Assembly: GCA_900544135.1 (NCBI GenBank)
Contig: UQTU01000005.1
Coordinates: 48,739 to 112,738, forward strand
From: an uncultured Collinsella sp.
Lineage (GTDB): Bacteria > Actinomycetota > Coriobacteriia > Coriobacteriales > Coriobacteriaceae
Reading direction: 5' to 3'
Length of the DNA: 64,000 nt
Below the pieces are notes generated by a model. The model worked only from the letters and a program-made list of their open reading frames with translations, had not been told where the DNA came from and searched no databases. This document shows positions 8,734-17,496 of the stretch, one piece after another. Positions within the stretch are counted from its first letter, which is position 1. Each line of letters starts with the position of its first letter. The translations under genes were made by a program, and so were the position numbers.

Positions 8734-9731
8734 TTCTCGTGGTAGGTGGCGCGCATTCGGGGAAGAGGACCTTCGTGCGCGAAAAGCTCGGGTTCGCGGC
8801 GGACGATTTCGTCGACGCGGCGCAGCTTGCGGAGGGCGGCGTGCCCGCGGCTTTTGCCGGCCGTGTCGCGTACCGTGCTGAGGAACTCGTACGCGCGCTC
8901 GACGCTGACCGGGCGCTCGAGCGGCTGATCGGCTTCGACGCAGTGATTCTGCCCTTGGTCGGCTCGGGGGTCGTCCCCATGCGTGCGGAAGACGCCCAAT
9001 GGCGCGAGCGCGCGGGGCGTCTGGGATGCGCGCTCGCTGCGCGCGCCGACGTCGTCGTGCGCATGACGTGCGGGATTCCCCAGGTCATCAAAGGAAACCT
9101 TACCGATGCGCCTCGAGGGACGCAGGGCGCGGGCGCGCCTTTGGAAGTCGTCTTCGTGCGCCATGGTGCCACGGCGGGCACGGAAGACCATCGCTACAGC
9201 GGGGCGGGCACCGACGAGCCCCTGTCGAGCGCGGGCGAGCGCGCTTTGCGCGACCTCGCGTGCGATCGTGACGTGTTCCGTGTTATCACGAGCGGCATGG
9301 CCCGCACCGACCAGACGGCGCGCATCCTCTTCCCGAACGCGGAGCTTATGGCGTGCCCCGGTCTGCGCGAGATGGATTTCGGCGACTTCGAGGGGCGAAG
9401 CGCCGCCGAGCTTAAAGAGGATGCGCGCTACCGCGCCTGGGTAGACTCCTGGTGCGAGACGCGCTGCCCGCATGGCGAGGGCAAGAGCGATTTCACCCGC
9501 CGCGTCGTCGCGGCGTTTCGGGAGGCGTGCGAATCGGAGTGTGCCCAGGGGAGTGGGCGCGCCGTCTTCGTCGTTCACGCAGGTACCGTGAAAGCGCTGC
9601 TCTCCGAGCTAGCTGTTCCGAAAATGGGATATTTCGACGTGCATACCGAGCCGGGCGGCGCATGGGCCGCCACCTGGGATGGGCGCTGCCTTCGCGACGT
9701 TCGCCCCGCTTCGGGGGGCGATGCCCGGTGA
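8730..9731 (+). CDS. CobU-like P-loop domain fused to alpha-ribazole phosphatase (CobC-type histidine phosphatase)
   Basis: The 333-residue product (ATG 8730, ATGA overlap with cobS) has two parts. Residues 1-~135 resemble CobU: a P-loop GGAHSGKRTFV near residue 6, VILPLVGSGVVPM, and a CobU-like end ADVVVRMTCGIPQVIKG. It lacks the RxxxHR segment that carries the guanylylated histidine, so guanylyltransferase activity is doubtful. Residues ~150-333 are a histidine phosphatase: VVFVRHGATAG with the catalytic RHG, then PLSSAGERAL, EMDFGDFEG and VVHAGTVKALL. The second domain would dephosphorylate alpha-ribazole phosphate or adenosylcobalamin phosphate. Confidence 0.85.
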   Translation: MILVVGGAHSGKRTFVREKLGFAADDFVDAAQLAEGGVPAAFAGRVAYRAEELVRALDADRALERLIGFDAVILPLVGSGVVPMRAEDAQWRERAGRLGCALAARADVVVRMTCGIPQVIKGNLTDAPRGTQGAGAPLEVVFVRHGATAGTEDHRYSGAGTDEPLSSAGERALRDLACDRDVFRVITSGMARTDQTARILFPNAELMACPGLREMDFGDFEGRSAAELKEDARYRAWVDSWCETRCPHGEGKSDFTRRVVAAFREACESECAQGSGRAVFVVHAGTVKALLSELAVPKMGYFDVHTEPGGAWAATWDGRCLRDVRPASGGDAR

Positions 9732-10705
9732 TGACGATTCTTGCCGTCGCTGCCGGGTTCGCGGCCGACCTTGCCTTCGGCGACCCGCGCTGGCTTCCCC
9801 ATCCCGTCGTCGCCATGGGGCGCGCGATCACGTGGGCCGAAGGCCGCCTGCGGCGCGCATTCCCGCAAACGTCCGCGGGCACGCGCGCCGCAGGGCTTGT
9901 GCTCGCCGTGGCGCTTCCGCTTGCGTGTGGGCTTTTGACCTGGGGAATCCTGCATCTTTGCGGCATGGTTCACCCCGGCTTGCGCTTCGTGGCCGAGGCA
10001 TGGGCGAGCTATCAGATTCTCGCGGCATGCGAGCTGAGCCGCCAGAGCCTGGCCGTGGCCCGCGCGTTCTCGAAGGGCGGCCTTGTCGCGGCGCGCGAAG
10101 CCGTCGGGCTCATCGTGGGACGCGACACGTCTGTTCTCGACGAGCAGGGCGTTGCGCGCGCCGCCGTGGAAACGGTGGCGGAGAACGCGAGCGACGGTGT
10201 CATCGCGCCGCTTTTCTACCTTATGATCGGGGGTGCGCCCTTGGGCATGGCGTACAAGGCGGTGAACACGCTCGACAGCATGGTAGGCTACAAAAACGAG
10301 CGCTACATCGACTTCGGCTGCGCCTCGGCGCGCCTCGACGATGCGGTGAACTGGATTCCCTCGCGCTTATCGGCCCTGCTCATGATCGCCGTGTGCCCGA
10401 TCGTCGGGCTCGACGCGCGCGGGGCGGCGCGCATCTGGCGCCGCGACAGGCGTCGCCATGCGAGCCCGAACGCGGCGCAGACCGAGTCAGCGTGCGCGGG
10501 CGCGCTCGGGCTGCGCCTGGCAGGACCCGCGGTGTATTTCGGCAAGCTCGTTGAGAAACCGACGATAGGCGACGCGTCCCGCGAAATCGAGTGGGGCGAC
10601 ATCGCCCGGGCGACAAGGCTCATGCTCGCCGCGTCCGTATGCGCGCTCGTCGTCTTCGGCGCCGCGCGCGCGGCGGTCGTGCTCGCCGTGGGGGCGATGG
10701 TATGA
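9731..10705 (+). CDS. cbiB: Adenosylcobinamide-phosphate synthase
   Basis: CbiB attaches the aminopropanol (phosphate) arm to adenosylcobyrate. The 324-residue protein starts at ATG 9731, sharing one base with the previous stop; GTG 9728 is an alternative. It is a polytopic membrane protein with the conserved N-terminal DLAFGDPRWLPHPVVAMGR near residue 10 and the family blocks TVAENASDGVIAPLFY and AYKAVNTLDSMVGYKNERY. WIPSRLSALL follows. It pairs with the next gene, cobD, which makes the aminopropanol phosphate. Confidence 0.94.
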   Translation: MTILAVAAGFAADLAFGDPRWLPHPVVAMGRAITWAEGRLRRAFPQTSAGTRAAGLVLAVALPLACGLLTWGILHLCGMVHPGLRFVAEAWASYQILAACELSRQSLAVARAFSKGGLVAAREAVGLIVGRDTSVLDEQGVARAAVETVAENASDGVIAPLFYLMIGGAPLGMAYKAVNTLDSMVGYKNERYIDFGCASARLDDAVNWIPSRLSALLMIAVCPIVGLDARGAARIWRRDRRRHASPNAAQTESACAGALGLRLAGPAVYFGKLVEKPTIGDASREIEWGDIARATRLMLAASVCALVVFGAARAAVVLAVGAMV

Positions 10706-11925
10706 GGGAAGACCACGCCGCGCCCCGGGCTGCCGGGGGAATCCTGCGCGCCCGTACGCATGGGGGCAGCTCGCAATCGCTCGGCATCGCTTGCGAAGGG
10801 GGCGCCTCCGACCTTATCGACTTCTCGGTGAACGTGAATCCGGCAGGCCCCTCGCCGCGCGCCGTCGCCGCAGCTTGCAAGGCGCTTTCTCGAATCGACG
10901 CCTACCCCGATAGGGAAAGCCGCGCCCTCGTTCGCGCCCTAGCGCGCGCCCAGGGCATTCCCGAAGATACTATCGTCTGCGGCGCGGGCGCGTCCGACAT
11001 CATCTGGCGGCTCGCCGCGGCGGTGCGCCCGAAACGTATCGTCGTGTGCGCGCCGACGTTCTCTGAATATGCGGAGGCGGCATCGTACTACGGCGCATGC
11101 GTGCAGGAGTTCCCGCTCTCCGAAGCGGACGACTTCGACGTGCCCGCCTCCTTCGCCAGCGCGATCGAGGGGCCGGGAGACGTGGCGTACCTCTGCAATC
11201 CGAACAACCCGACGGGGCGCCTCGTCGACCCCCGCGTGATCGATGCCGCGGCTTGCCGCTGCGAGCAGGTGGGCGCGCTGCTCGTCGTGGACGAGTGCTT
11301 CCTCGGATTTGCGCCCGACGCCCGCGAAAGGAGCGTGGCCGCACGCGCCGCGTGTTCGCGCCATGTGGCCGTGCTCTCCGCGTTCACCAAGCTCTACGGA
11401 ATGGCGGGGTTGCGGTTGGGATATCTGATTAGCGGAAACGCCCAACTCATCGAGGGGATTCGCCGGGCGGGGCAGGCGTGGCCCGTCTCCTCGGTCGCCG
11501 AGGCCGCGGGCATCGCCGCCCTGGAAGACGTCGAATACGTCTCGCGCACGCGCGATGTATTGGCGGGCGAGCGAGCGTGGCTTTCCCACGAGCTCTCCTC
11601 GCTCGGGCTTTCCGTCGTGCCGTCGGATGCGAACTTCCTTTTAGTCCGCACGCCGGCGAAAGACATCCCCGAGCGCCTGTATAAACAGGGGGTTTTGGTC
11701 CGCACGTGCGACTCGTTTTCGGTACTGTCCCGTTTCTGGTGCCGCGTCGCGGTGCGCACGCGCAAGGAGAACGCCCGGCTTGCGATGGCGTTCAGCCGCG
11801 CGCTTCGGGCGGAAGGCGCATCGGGCGAAGGCGAACCCGACGAACGGGGCGGCGCTTCTTGCAGTGACGCTATGGCGGGCGCGGATAGCCGAGGCTCGGC
11901 GAAGGAGGTCGATACCCGTGGGTAG
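10702..11925 (+). CDS. cobD: L-threonine-O-3-phosphate decarboxylase
   Basis: CobD is a class I/II PLP aminotransferase-fold decarboxylase that makes (R)-1-amino-2-propanol phosphate. ATG 10702 overlaps the cbiB stop; 407 residues. Visible landmarks are DFSVNVNPAGPSPRAV near residue 38, the cofactor-stacking region AYLCNPNNPTGRLVD, VVDECFLGF, and the PLP lysine in SAFTKLYGMAGLRLGY near residue 230. The C-terminal ~45 residues are Gly/Ser/Ala-rich and longer than needed for the fold. The end overlaps the start of cobQ by 8 bases. Confidence 0.93.
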   Translation: MREDHAAPRAAGGILRARTHGGSSQSLGIACEGGASDLIDFSVNVNPAGPSPRAVAAACKALSRIDAYPDRESRALVRALARAQGIPEDTIVCGAGASDIIWRLAAAVRPKRIVVCAPTFSEYAEAASYYGACVQEFPLSEADDFDVPASFASAIEGPGDVAYLCNPNNPTGRLVDPRVIDAAACRCEQVGALLVVDECFLGFAPDARERSVAARAACSRHVAVLSAFTKLYGMAGLRLGYLISGNAQLIEGIRRAGQAWPVSSVAEAAGIAALEDVEYVSRTRDVLAGERAWLSHELSSLGLSVVPSDANFLLVRTPAKDIPERLYKQGVLVRTCDSFSVLSRFWCRVAVRTRKENARLAMAFSRALRAEGASGEGEPDERGGASCSDAMAGADSRGSAKEVDTRG

Positions 11926-13417
11926 GGCGAAGCCCATCATGATCCAGGGCACCATGTCGAACGCGGGGAAGAGCCTGCTTGCGGCGGGGCTGTGCCGTGT
12001 GCTTTCGCAGGACGGCCTGCGCGTGGCTCCCTTCAAGAGCCAGAACATGGCGCTCAACAGCGGTGTCACGGCCGACGGGCTCGAGATGGGGCGCGCCCAG
12101 ATCATGCAGGCCGAGGCGTGCGGCATCGCGCCCGACGTGCGCATGAACCCCATCCTGCTCAAGCCCGAAAGCGACCACCGAAGCCAGCTCATCGTGGCCG
12201 GCAAGGCGCAGGGAGCCTTTGCTGCGAGGGACTACTTCGCGCGAAAGATGGCGCTCATGCCGCAGATTTTGGAGGCGTTCGATTCGCTCGCGGAGGAAAA
12301 CGACGTTATTGTCATCGAGGGCGCCGGCAGCCCCGTCGAAATCAACCTTGCCGAAAACGACATCGTCAACATGGGGCTCGCGCGCGCCGTGTCCTCCCCC
12401 GTGCTGCTCGCGGGCGACATCGACCCAGGCGGGGTGTTTGCCCAGCTCTACGGCACGGTCGCGCTCCTTGCGCCCGAGGATCGCGCGCTTTTGCGGGGGC
12501 TTGTGGTAAACAAGTTCCGCGGCGATGTGGAAATCCTGCGCCCGGGTTTGGCTCCGCTCGAGAAGATGTGCGGGGTTCCCGTCGTGGGGGTCGTGCCGTA
12601 TCTTACGCTCGACCTGGACGACGAGGACTCGCTCGCGCCGCGCCTAACTGCCCACGAGGCGCGCGGCGTCATCGACGTCGCCGTCGTGCGCCTTCCGCAT
12701 CTGTCGAACTTCACCGACTTTGACCCGCTTTCGCGCGTGCCCGGCATGGGCGTGCGCTACGTTTCCTCGACGACCGATCTGGGCCGACCCGACCTGGTGG
12801 TGCTCCCCGGCTCGAAGACCACGCTCGACGACGCACGCTGGCTTGCGGCTAGCGGCATCGGAGCCTGTGTACGCGCGCTTTCGGGCGCGGGCACGCCGGT
12901 GCTCGGCATATGCGGAGGCTACCAGCTTTTGGGAGACGAGCTTTCCGACCCGCACGGCAGGGAAGGCGCTGGCACCGCGCGCGGGCTCGGGCTCATCCCT
13001 GCAAGTACGGTGTTCAGGGAGGAAAAGCACCTCGCCCAGTCGGAGCTGCGCATCACGGGCGCCCAAGGCGCGTTCTCGGTGTGGAACGGCATGACGGCGC
13101 GCGGGTACGAGATTCACGACGGCGAAACGACCGTCTCCTGCGCCCCTGCGGGCATGATTGGCGGCAAACCAGAAGGCGCGGCCTTCGGAAACGTGTTCGG
13201 AACCTATCTCCACGGCCTGTTCGACGAACCGGGGGTGGCGCTCGCCCTCGCGCGCTCGCTCGCGCGCATGCGCGGCCTGCCCGAGAGCGTCGTGGGTGCT
13301 GAGGGCGCGGTGTCCGCGGCCGATCACCGTGCGCGCGAGTTCGACCGCCTGGCCGACTCCGTCCGCAGGGCGCTCGACATGGAGTATGTCTACCGCATTA
13401 TCGAGGAGGGCGTATGA
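11918..13417 (+). CDS. cobQ: Cobyric acid synthase (glutamine-hydrolysing)
   Basis: This enzyme (cbiP in the anaerobic nomenclature) amidates side chains b, d, e and g. GTG 11918 lies 9 bases after a perfect AAGGAGG (11902-11908), which decides the start; 499 residues. The P-loop-like IQGTMSNAGKSLLAAG is near residue 9, FKSQNMALNSGVT near residue 42, and the amidotransferase nucleophile in GICGGYQLLGD near residue 330; GNVFGTYLHGLFD closes the domain with its histidine. The stop overlaps cobO by 4 bases. Confidence 0.95.
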   Translation: MGRAKPIMIQGTMSNAGKSLLAAGLCRVLSQDGLRVAPFKSQNMALNSGVTADGLEMGRAQIMQAEACGIAPDVRMNPILLKPESDHRSQLIVAGKAQGAFAARDYFARKMALMPQILEAFDSLAEENDVIVIEGAGSPVEINLAENDIVNMGLARAVSSPVLLAGDIDPGGVFAQLYGTVALLAPEDRALLRGLVVNKFRGDVEILRPGLAPLEKMCGVPVVGVVPYLTLDLDDEDSLAPRLTAHEARGVIDVAVVRLPHLSNFTDFDPLSRVPGMGVRYVSSTTDLGRPDLVVLPGSKTTLDDARWLAASGIGACVRALSGAGTPVLGICGGYQLLGDELSDPHGREGAGTARGLGLIPASTVFREEKHLAQSELRITGAQGAFSVWNGMTARGYEIHDGETTVSCAPAGMIGGKPEGAAFGNVFGTYLHGLFDEPGVALALARSLARMRGLPESVVGAEGAVSAADHRAREFDRLADSVRRALDMEYVYRIIEEGV

Positions 13418-13929
13418 TCCACGTGTATCATGGCGACGGCAAAGGCAAGACCACGGCGGCGATGGGCCTCGCCCTTCGCATGCTCGCCGCAGGCCGCCGC
13501 GTCGTCGTCGTGCAGTTCCTGAAAGACGGCGAAAGCGGGGAGGTGCGCCTGCTCGCCGAGCATTTCGGCGTGCCCGTGTTCGCGGGGAAGGCGTCGGACA
13601 AGTTTACCTGGTCCATGACGTCGGAAGAACTTGCCGCGACGCGCGAGCTGCACGATGGGAACCTCGCTTCCGCGCTCGCCGAGCTCGAGGGCGCGCAGGA
13701 GGGGCTGCTCGTGCTCGACGAGGCGCTCGACGCGCTTTCGAAGGGGCTTGTCGACGAGGCGCTCGTGGACCGCGCGTTCGATATGTCCGCGCGCGGCGTC
13801 GAAGTAGCGCTCACCGGACGCGCGCCTTCCCGCAAGATCGCGGAGAAGGCCGACTACATAACCGAGATGCGGTGCGAGAAACACCCCTACGAGCAGGGGA
13901 TATGTGCAAGGGAAGGAGTGGAGTACTAG
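13414..13929 (+). CDS. cobO: Cob(I)yrinic acid a,c-diamide adenosyltransferase (CobA/CobO type)
   Basis: It transfers the adenosyl group from ATP to Co(I) corrinoids, giving the upper axial ligand. The 171-residue product (ATG 13414) is the BtuR/CobO/CobP type: the P-loop VYHGDGKGKTTAAMGLAL near residue 4, VVVVQFLKDGESGE near residue 30, LLVLDEALDALSKGL near residue 103, and the closing ADYITEMRCEKHPYEQGI. It overlaps cobQ by 4 bases and abuts cbiC. Confidence 0.94.
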   Translation: MIHVYHGDGKGKTTAAMGLALRMLAAGRRVVVVQFLKDGESGEVRLLAEHFGVPVFAGKASDKFTWSMTSEELAATRELHDGNLASALAELEGAQEGLLVLDEALDALSKGLVDEALVDRAFDMSARGVEVALTGRAPSRKIAEKADYITEMRCEKHPYEQGICAREGVEY

Positions 13930-14571
13930 ATGGATTCCAAGGAGATGGCGCCTGGGGACATCGAGCGGCGCAGCTTTGAGATCATCACCGAAGAGCTCGG
14001 CGGCCGCACGTTCCCGCCGCTCGAAGAGCCCGTCGTGAAGCGCGTCATCCACACCACTGCTGACTTCTCGTACGCCGATTCCCTCGTGTTCACCCATGAC
14101 GCCGCGCACTGTGCGCTCGACGCACTGCGCGCAGGGGCCACGGTGCTCACCGATACGAACATGGCGCTCGCAGGCATAAGCAAGCCCGCGCTCGCGAAGC
14201 TCGGCTGCAAGGCCGTGTGCTACATGGCCGACCCTGATGTCGCCGCGGCTGCGCGCGCCGCGGGCACGACTCGCGCCGTTGCGAGCATGGACAAAGCTTG
14301 CGGCATCGAGGGTCCGCTCATTGTGGCCGTCGGCAACGCTCCCACAGCACTTCTGCGCCTCGCCGAGCTCATGGACGCGGGGAAGATCACGCCCGCGCTC
14401 GTCGTTGGGGTGCCGGTCGGGTTTGTGAACGTGGTTGAGGCGAAAGAGGAGCTACTCGCGCGACGCGTGCCGGCCATCGTCGCGAGGGGTCGCAAGGGCG
14501 GCTCGACCGTGGCGGCCGCCATTATGAACGCGCTGCTCTACCAGATCACGCGCACAGGCGGCCCGAAGTGA
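13930..14571 (+). CDS. cbiC: Precorrin-8X / cobalt-precorrin-8 methylmutase
   Basis: CbiC moves the C11 methyl to C12, forming (cobalt-)hydrogenobyrinate/cobyrinate. The 213-residue protein begins at ATG 13930, immediately after the cobO stop. The catalytic histidine lies in RVIHTTADFSYADSLVF near residue 40. Further family blocks are VLTDTNMALAGISKPAL, VGNAPTALLRLAEL, GVPVGFVNVVEAKEEL and GRKGGSTVAAAIMNALLY. The stop overlaps the GTG of cbiJ. Confidence 0.95.
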   Translation: MDSKEMAPGDIERRSFEIITEELGGRTFPPLEEPVVKRVIHTTADFSYADSLVFTHDAAHCALDALRAGATVLTDTNMALAGISKPALAKLGCKAVCYMADPDVAAAARAAGTTRAVASMDKACGIEGPLIVAVGNAPTALLRLAELMDAGKITPALVVGVPVGFVNVVEAKEELLARRVPAIVARGRKGGSTVAAAIMNALLYQITRTGGPK

Positions 14572-15341
14572 CGGCGCCCGCATCCGCGCCGGCGCTGCGC
14601 ATCTTCGCCGGCACCACCGAGGGCCGCCTTCTGTGCGAATGGGCGAGCGGGGTGGGCATCCCCGCCCGTGCCTACGCGGCAACCGAGTACGGAGGCGAGC
14701 TTTTGGGCGAGCTTCCGGGCATCGAGGTGCATGCGGGCAGGCTCGACGAGGCCGACATGGAGCGCGAGCTTTCCGGCGCGCGCATCGTCGTCGATGCCAC
14801 GCACCCCTTCGCTACGCTCGCAAGCGGCAACATCCGGGCCGCTTCGCTCGCCGTGGGTGCACGATGCCTGCGCCTTGCGCGCCCGGTCGAGGCGCTGCCC
14901 AAAGGCGTCGTGTCGGTCGCGTCGATCGCCTGCGCGGCGCGCTTTCTCTCCGAGAACCCGGGTCGCGCGCTTCTCACGACGGGGAGCAAGGAGCTTGCTC
15001 CCTACACGTGCGTCACCGATTTCGCGGAGCGCTTCTTCGTGCGTGTGCTCCCGCTGCCCGGTGCTATAACGAAGTGCATCGACGCGGGGTTTTCGCCGTC
15101 GCACGTCATCGGCATGCAGGGGCCCTTCACCCGCGAGCTCAACGAGGCGATGCTTCGGCAGGTGGGCGCCCAGTGGCTTGTGACCAAGGACTCGGGAACT
15201 GTAGGCGGCACGGCCGAGAAGATCGCCTCCGCACGCGACGTGGGAGCGCGCTGTATCGTGGTCGCCCGTCCCGCCGAGGGAGGCGGGGCTCTTTCGCTTC
15301 GGGAAGTGGAAGACGCTCTTTTACGGGAGTTCGCGCGCTAG
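14568..15341 (+). CDS. cbiJ: Precorrin-6A / cobalt-precorrin-6A reductase
   Basis: CbiJ reduces the corrin macrocycle with NAD(P)H. GTG 14568 overlaps the cbiC stop; 257 residues. The nucleotide-binding N-terminus shows IFAGTTEGRLLCEW near residue 10, and the family blocks VVDATHPFATLASGN, LTTGSKELAPY and KDSGTVGGTAEKI follow. It is the last gene of the operon: the strand, the base composition and the gene functions all change right after its stop. Confidence 0.92.
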   Translation: MTAPASAPALRIFAGTTEGRLLCEWASGVGIPARAYAATEYGGELLGELPGIEVHAGRLDEADMERELSGARIVVDATHPFATLASGNIRAASLAVGARCLRLARPVEALPKGVVSVASIACAARFLSENPGRALLTTGSKELAPYTCVTDFAERFFVRVLPLPGAITKCIDAGFSPSHVIGMQGPFTRELNEAMLRQVGAQWLVTKDSGTVGGTAEKIASARDVGARCIVVARPAEGGGALSLREVEDALLREFAR

Positions 15342-15347
15342 GCGCCC

Positions 15348-15416
15348 GCGAGCAAGCTCGACCCGTACAAGCCCGTCATCCTCCAAAAGCTCGAGACGAC
15401 GCCCGGAACTGGCGCA
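15348..15416 (+). pseudogene. Short transposase scrap resembling IS21-family IstA
   Basis: Immediately after the cbiJ stop, frame 15348 reads ASKLDPYKPVILQKLE and then runs into unrelated sequence. SKLDPYKpxIlxrL is a recurring motif of IS21-type IstA integrases, as I recall it. Only about 17 residues are recognisable, with no start or flanking inverted repeats. Its place at the composition break suggests a past insertion or recombination at the operon edge. The match is short and could be chance. Confidence 0.35.
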
Positions 15417-15430
15417 AGCAGCCCTTCAAT

Positions 15431-15499
15431 AAGTTGCGGTGAAATAGTGTCTGTTTTTGCTGCTAGATAGCATATTCAGTCCATAATTCACCGCAACTT
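15431..15499. repeat. Intergenic hairpin repeat, family A copy 1
   Basis: A 69-base inverted repeat with ends AAGTTGCGGTGAA / TTCACCGCAACTT and a diverged middle. The same ends occur at 31681-31748, with the middle partly complementary in both copies. It lies 12 bases past the stop of the MacB-type permease gene (- strand) and may act as a terminator-like or REP-like element; it has no strong T tract. Confidence 0.8.
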
Positions 15500-15511
15500 G
15501 TTGGTGCTGGC

Positions 15512-16726
15512 TTACTGGTAGCGTAGGCACTCCACCGGGTTGAGCTTTGCCGCGCGGCGAGCGGGGTAGAAGCCAAAGATTACGCCGATGCCGACCGATA
15601 CGGCAAACGCGATCAACACTGTCGTAATGGAGAAGCTTGGCGAGATCGTCCCGGTAGCTCCAAACTCGCTCATGATGCCCGAGCTTGCGGCAAAGAACGT
15701 GAGTCCCCATGCCAGCAGATAGCCAATCAGGACACCCAACAGTCCGCCGGTGACGCACAGCGCCGAGGACTCGGCCAAAAACTGGGCGGTGATATCGCGA
15801 CGACTGGCACCCAGAGCGCGGCGGATGCCGATCTCGCGGATGCGCTCAGTCACGTTGGTGAGCATCATGTTCATAATGCCGATACCGCCGACAAGCAGCG
15901 ATATACTGGCGACAGCACCCATGATGAGCGAGAACGCGCTCATAAAGGAGTTGAGTGCATCGATAGCGCTTTTCATGGATGTCGCCGATACACTGTCGTA
16001 CTCATCTTCCTCCTCGATGCCCTTCATCGCGCGCACCTTGGACTCGATGGTCTTACAAAGCTCATCCATGTCCGTGCCCTCGGCGGCAAGTGCCGTCACG
16101 CTGGGGAATGAAGGATTCTCGTCGCTAAACAGGCCTGAGATGGTTTCGCGTGGCATATACAGCGTGAGCGAGCCCATGGAGTCGCTGCCGCCATCAATCA
16201 CGCCTACAATCTGCACCTCGCCGTTGGACACCTTGATGGTTTTCCCCAGCGCATCCTGTTCGTTGCCGTAAAGCTGATCGGCGCCGTTGCGGCTGATGAG
16301 CGCCACGTGCGAGCCTGATTGGGACTCGGCCTGGGAATAGGTGCGCCCCGCAACGAGCTTGCTGGCCCCCACGGCGTCGAGCATGTCGCTATCGACACCC
16401 TGTGCCATGACGGTATAGCTTTTATCGCCGGTCTTGTACTCGGTATACGCGCTGTCGACAATGCCGATCTGCTCAATCTGCGGCACCAGTTTTTGAAGCT
16501 TCTCGATGTCCGACTCGGTGAGTTCTTGCGACGAATAGATTTGCACCATACGAGCTGCGTTGAGGCCCAGGCTGTTGACCAGGCTGTTTTGGATGCCGCC
16601 GATGAGCGAAGTCATGGCGATAACCGAGGCGATGCCGATGACAATGCCCAGGATGGTGAGCAGGCTTCGCCCCTTGTTGGCCTCGAGCGAGTGAAGGGCT
16701 TCCTGGATGAGATCGCGGGCGCTCAT
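15512..16726 (-). CDS. MacB/FtsX-type ABC transporter permease
   Basis: The 404-residue protein has the MacB-type layout: an N-terminal membrane helix (LLTILGIVIGIASVIAM near residue 20), a large extracytoplasmic MacB_PCD domain (residues ~45-275), and three C-terminal helices with the FtsX signature region (GGIGIMNMMLTNVTERIREI near residue 288, followed by GIRRALGASRRDI). It forms an export complex with the ATPase and HlyD-like adaptor encoded just upstream; ATGA overlap with the ATPase gene. The substrate is unknown: peptides, siderophores, antibiotics or lipids are exported by relatives. Confidence 0.9.
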   Translation of the reverse strand: MSARDLIQEALHSLEANKGRSLLTILGIVIGIASVIAMTSLIGGIQNSLVNSLGLNAARMVQIYSSQELTESDIEKLQKLVPQIEQIGIVDSAYTEYKTGDKSYTVMAQGVDSDMLDAVGASKLVAGRTYSQAESQSGSHVALISRNGADQLYGNEQDALGKTIKVSNGEVQIVGVIDGGSDSMGSLTLYMPRETISGLFSDENPSFPSVTALAAEGTDMDELCKTIESKVRAMKGIEEEDEYDSVSATSMKSAIDALNSFMSAFSLIMGAVASISLLVGGIGIMNMMLTNVTERIREIGIRRALGASRRDITAQFLAESSALCVTGGLLGVLIGYLLAWGLTFFAASSGIMSEFGATGTISPSFSITTVLIAFAVSVGIGVIFGFYPARRAAKLNPVECLRYQ

Positions 16727-17496
16727 GCCACCACTCCTTTCGGCGGGTTGGCGGAGGCGGAAAGTATGGGCAGGCTATCTACGGCGCTGCGCAGGGTCCG
16801 CGGTGCATGTGGAATATACGCGCCGTCGTGAATGCGACCGTCGCGGATGGTCACGGCACGGTCGGCCTCGGCGGCGATTCCGGGGTCGTGTGTGATAAGA
16901 ACGATGGTTTTGCCGCGCTTCTGGAGCATATGGAAGGTCTCCATTACAAGCGTTCCAGTGGCGGAGTCCAGGTTTCCCGTCGGTTCGTCAGCCAAAATGA
17001 TGGGCGGGTCATTAACGAGGGCGCGCGCGATGGCGACACGCTGCATCTGGCCGCCCGAGAGCTCGGATATGCGGTGGTCCCAGTGGTCGACCGGTAGCGT
17101 GACGGCCTGCAGCGCGTGGACGGCGCGCATCTCGCGCTGGCTACGGGGCACATTGGTGTAGGCCAGCGGCAGCATCACGTTTTCGATGACCGTTAGGCGC
17201 GGCAGCAGGTTGAAGCTCTGAAAGACAAAGCCAATGCTCAGGGCGCGAACTTCGGTGAGCTCGTCATCATCGAGCTCGGCCACGTTGAGCCCTTGCAGGT
17301 AATAGTCGCCCGCCGTCGGCTTATCCAGGCAGCCCAGGATGTTCATGAGCGTTGATTTGCCCGAGCCCGATGGGCCAGTGATGGCGACGAATTCGCCGGG
17401 ATTTACCGCCAGGCTCACGTTGTGCAGGATGTGGGCGCACCCCGCCTCGCTCTCAAAGATGCGGTGCACGTTGCGGATGTCGATAACGGGACGCAT
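16723..17496 (-). CDS. MacB/LolD-type ABC transporter ATP-binding protein
   Basis: The 257-residue ATPase energises the permease encoded downstream. Walker A GPSGSGKSTLMNILG is near residue 39, Q-loop in FVFQSFNLLPRLT, signature LSGGQMQRVAIARAL near residue 145, and Walker B IILADEPTGNLD near residue 166, followed by the H-loop in VLITHDPGIA. The ATG overlaps the stop of the adaptor gene (TAATG). The C-terminal ~30 residues after the nucleotide-binding domain look non-conserved. Confidence 0.92.
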   Translation of the reverse strand: MRPVIDIRNVHRIFESEAGCAHILHNVSLAVNPGEFVAITGPSGSGKSTLMNILGCLDKPTAGDYYLQGLNVAELDDDELTEVRALSIGFVFQSFNLLPRLTVIENVMLPLAYTNVPRSQREMRAVHALQAVTLPVDHWDHRISELSGGQMQRVAIARALVNDPPIILADEPTGNLDSATGTLVMETFHMLQKRGKTIVLITHDPGIAAEADRAVTIRDGRIHDGAYIPHAPRTLRSAVDSLPILSASANPPKGVVA

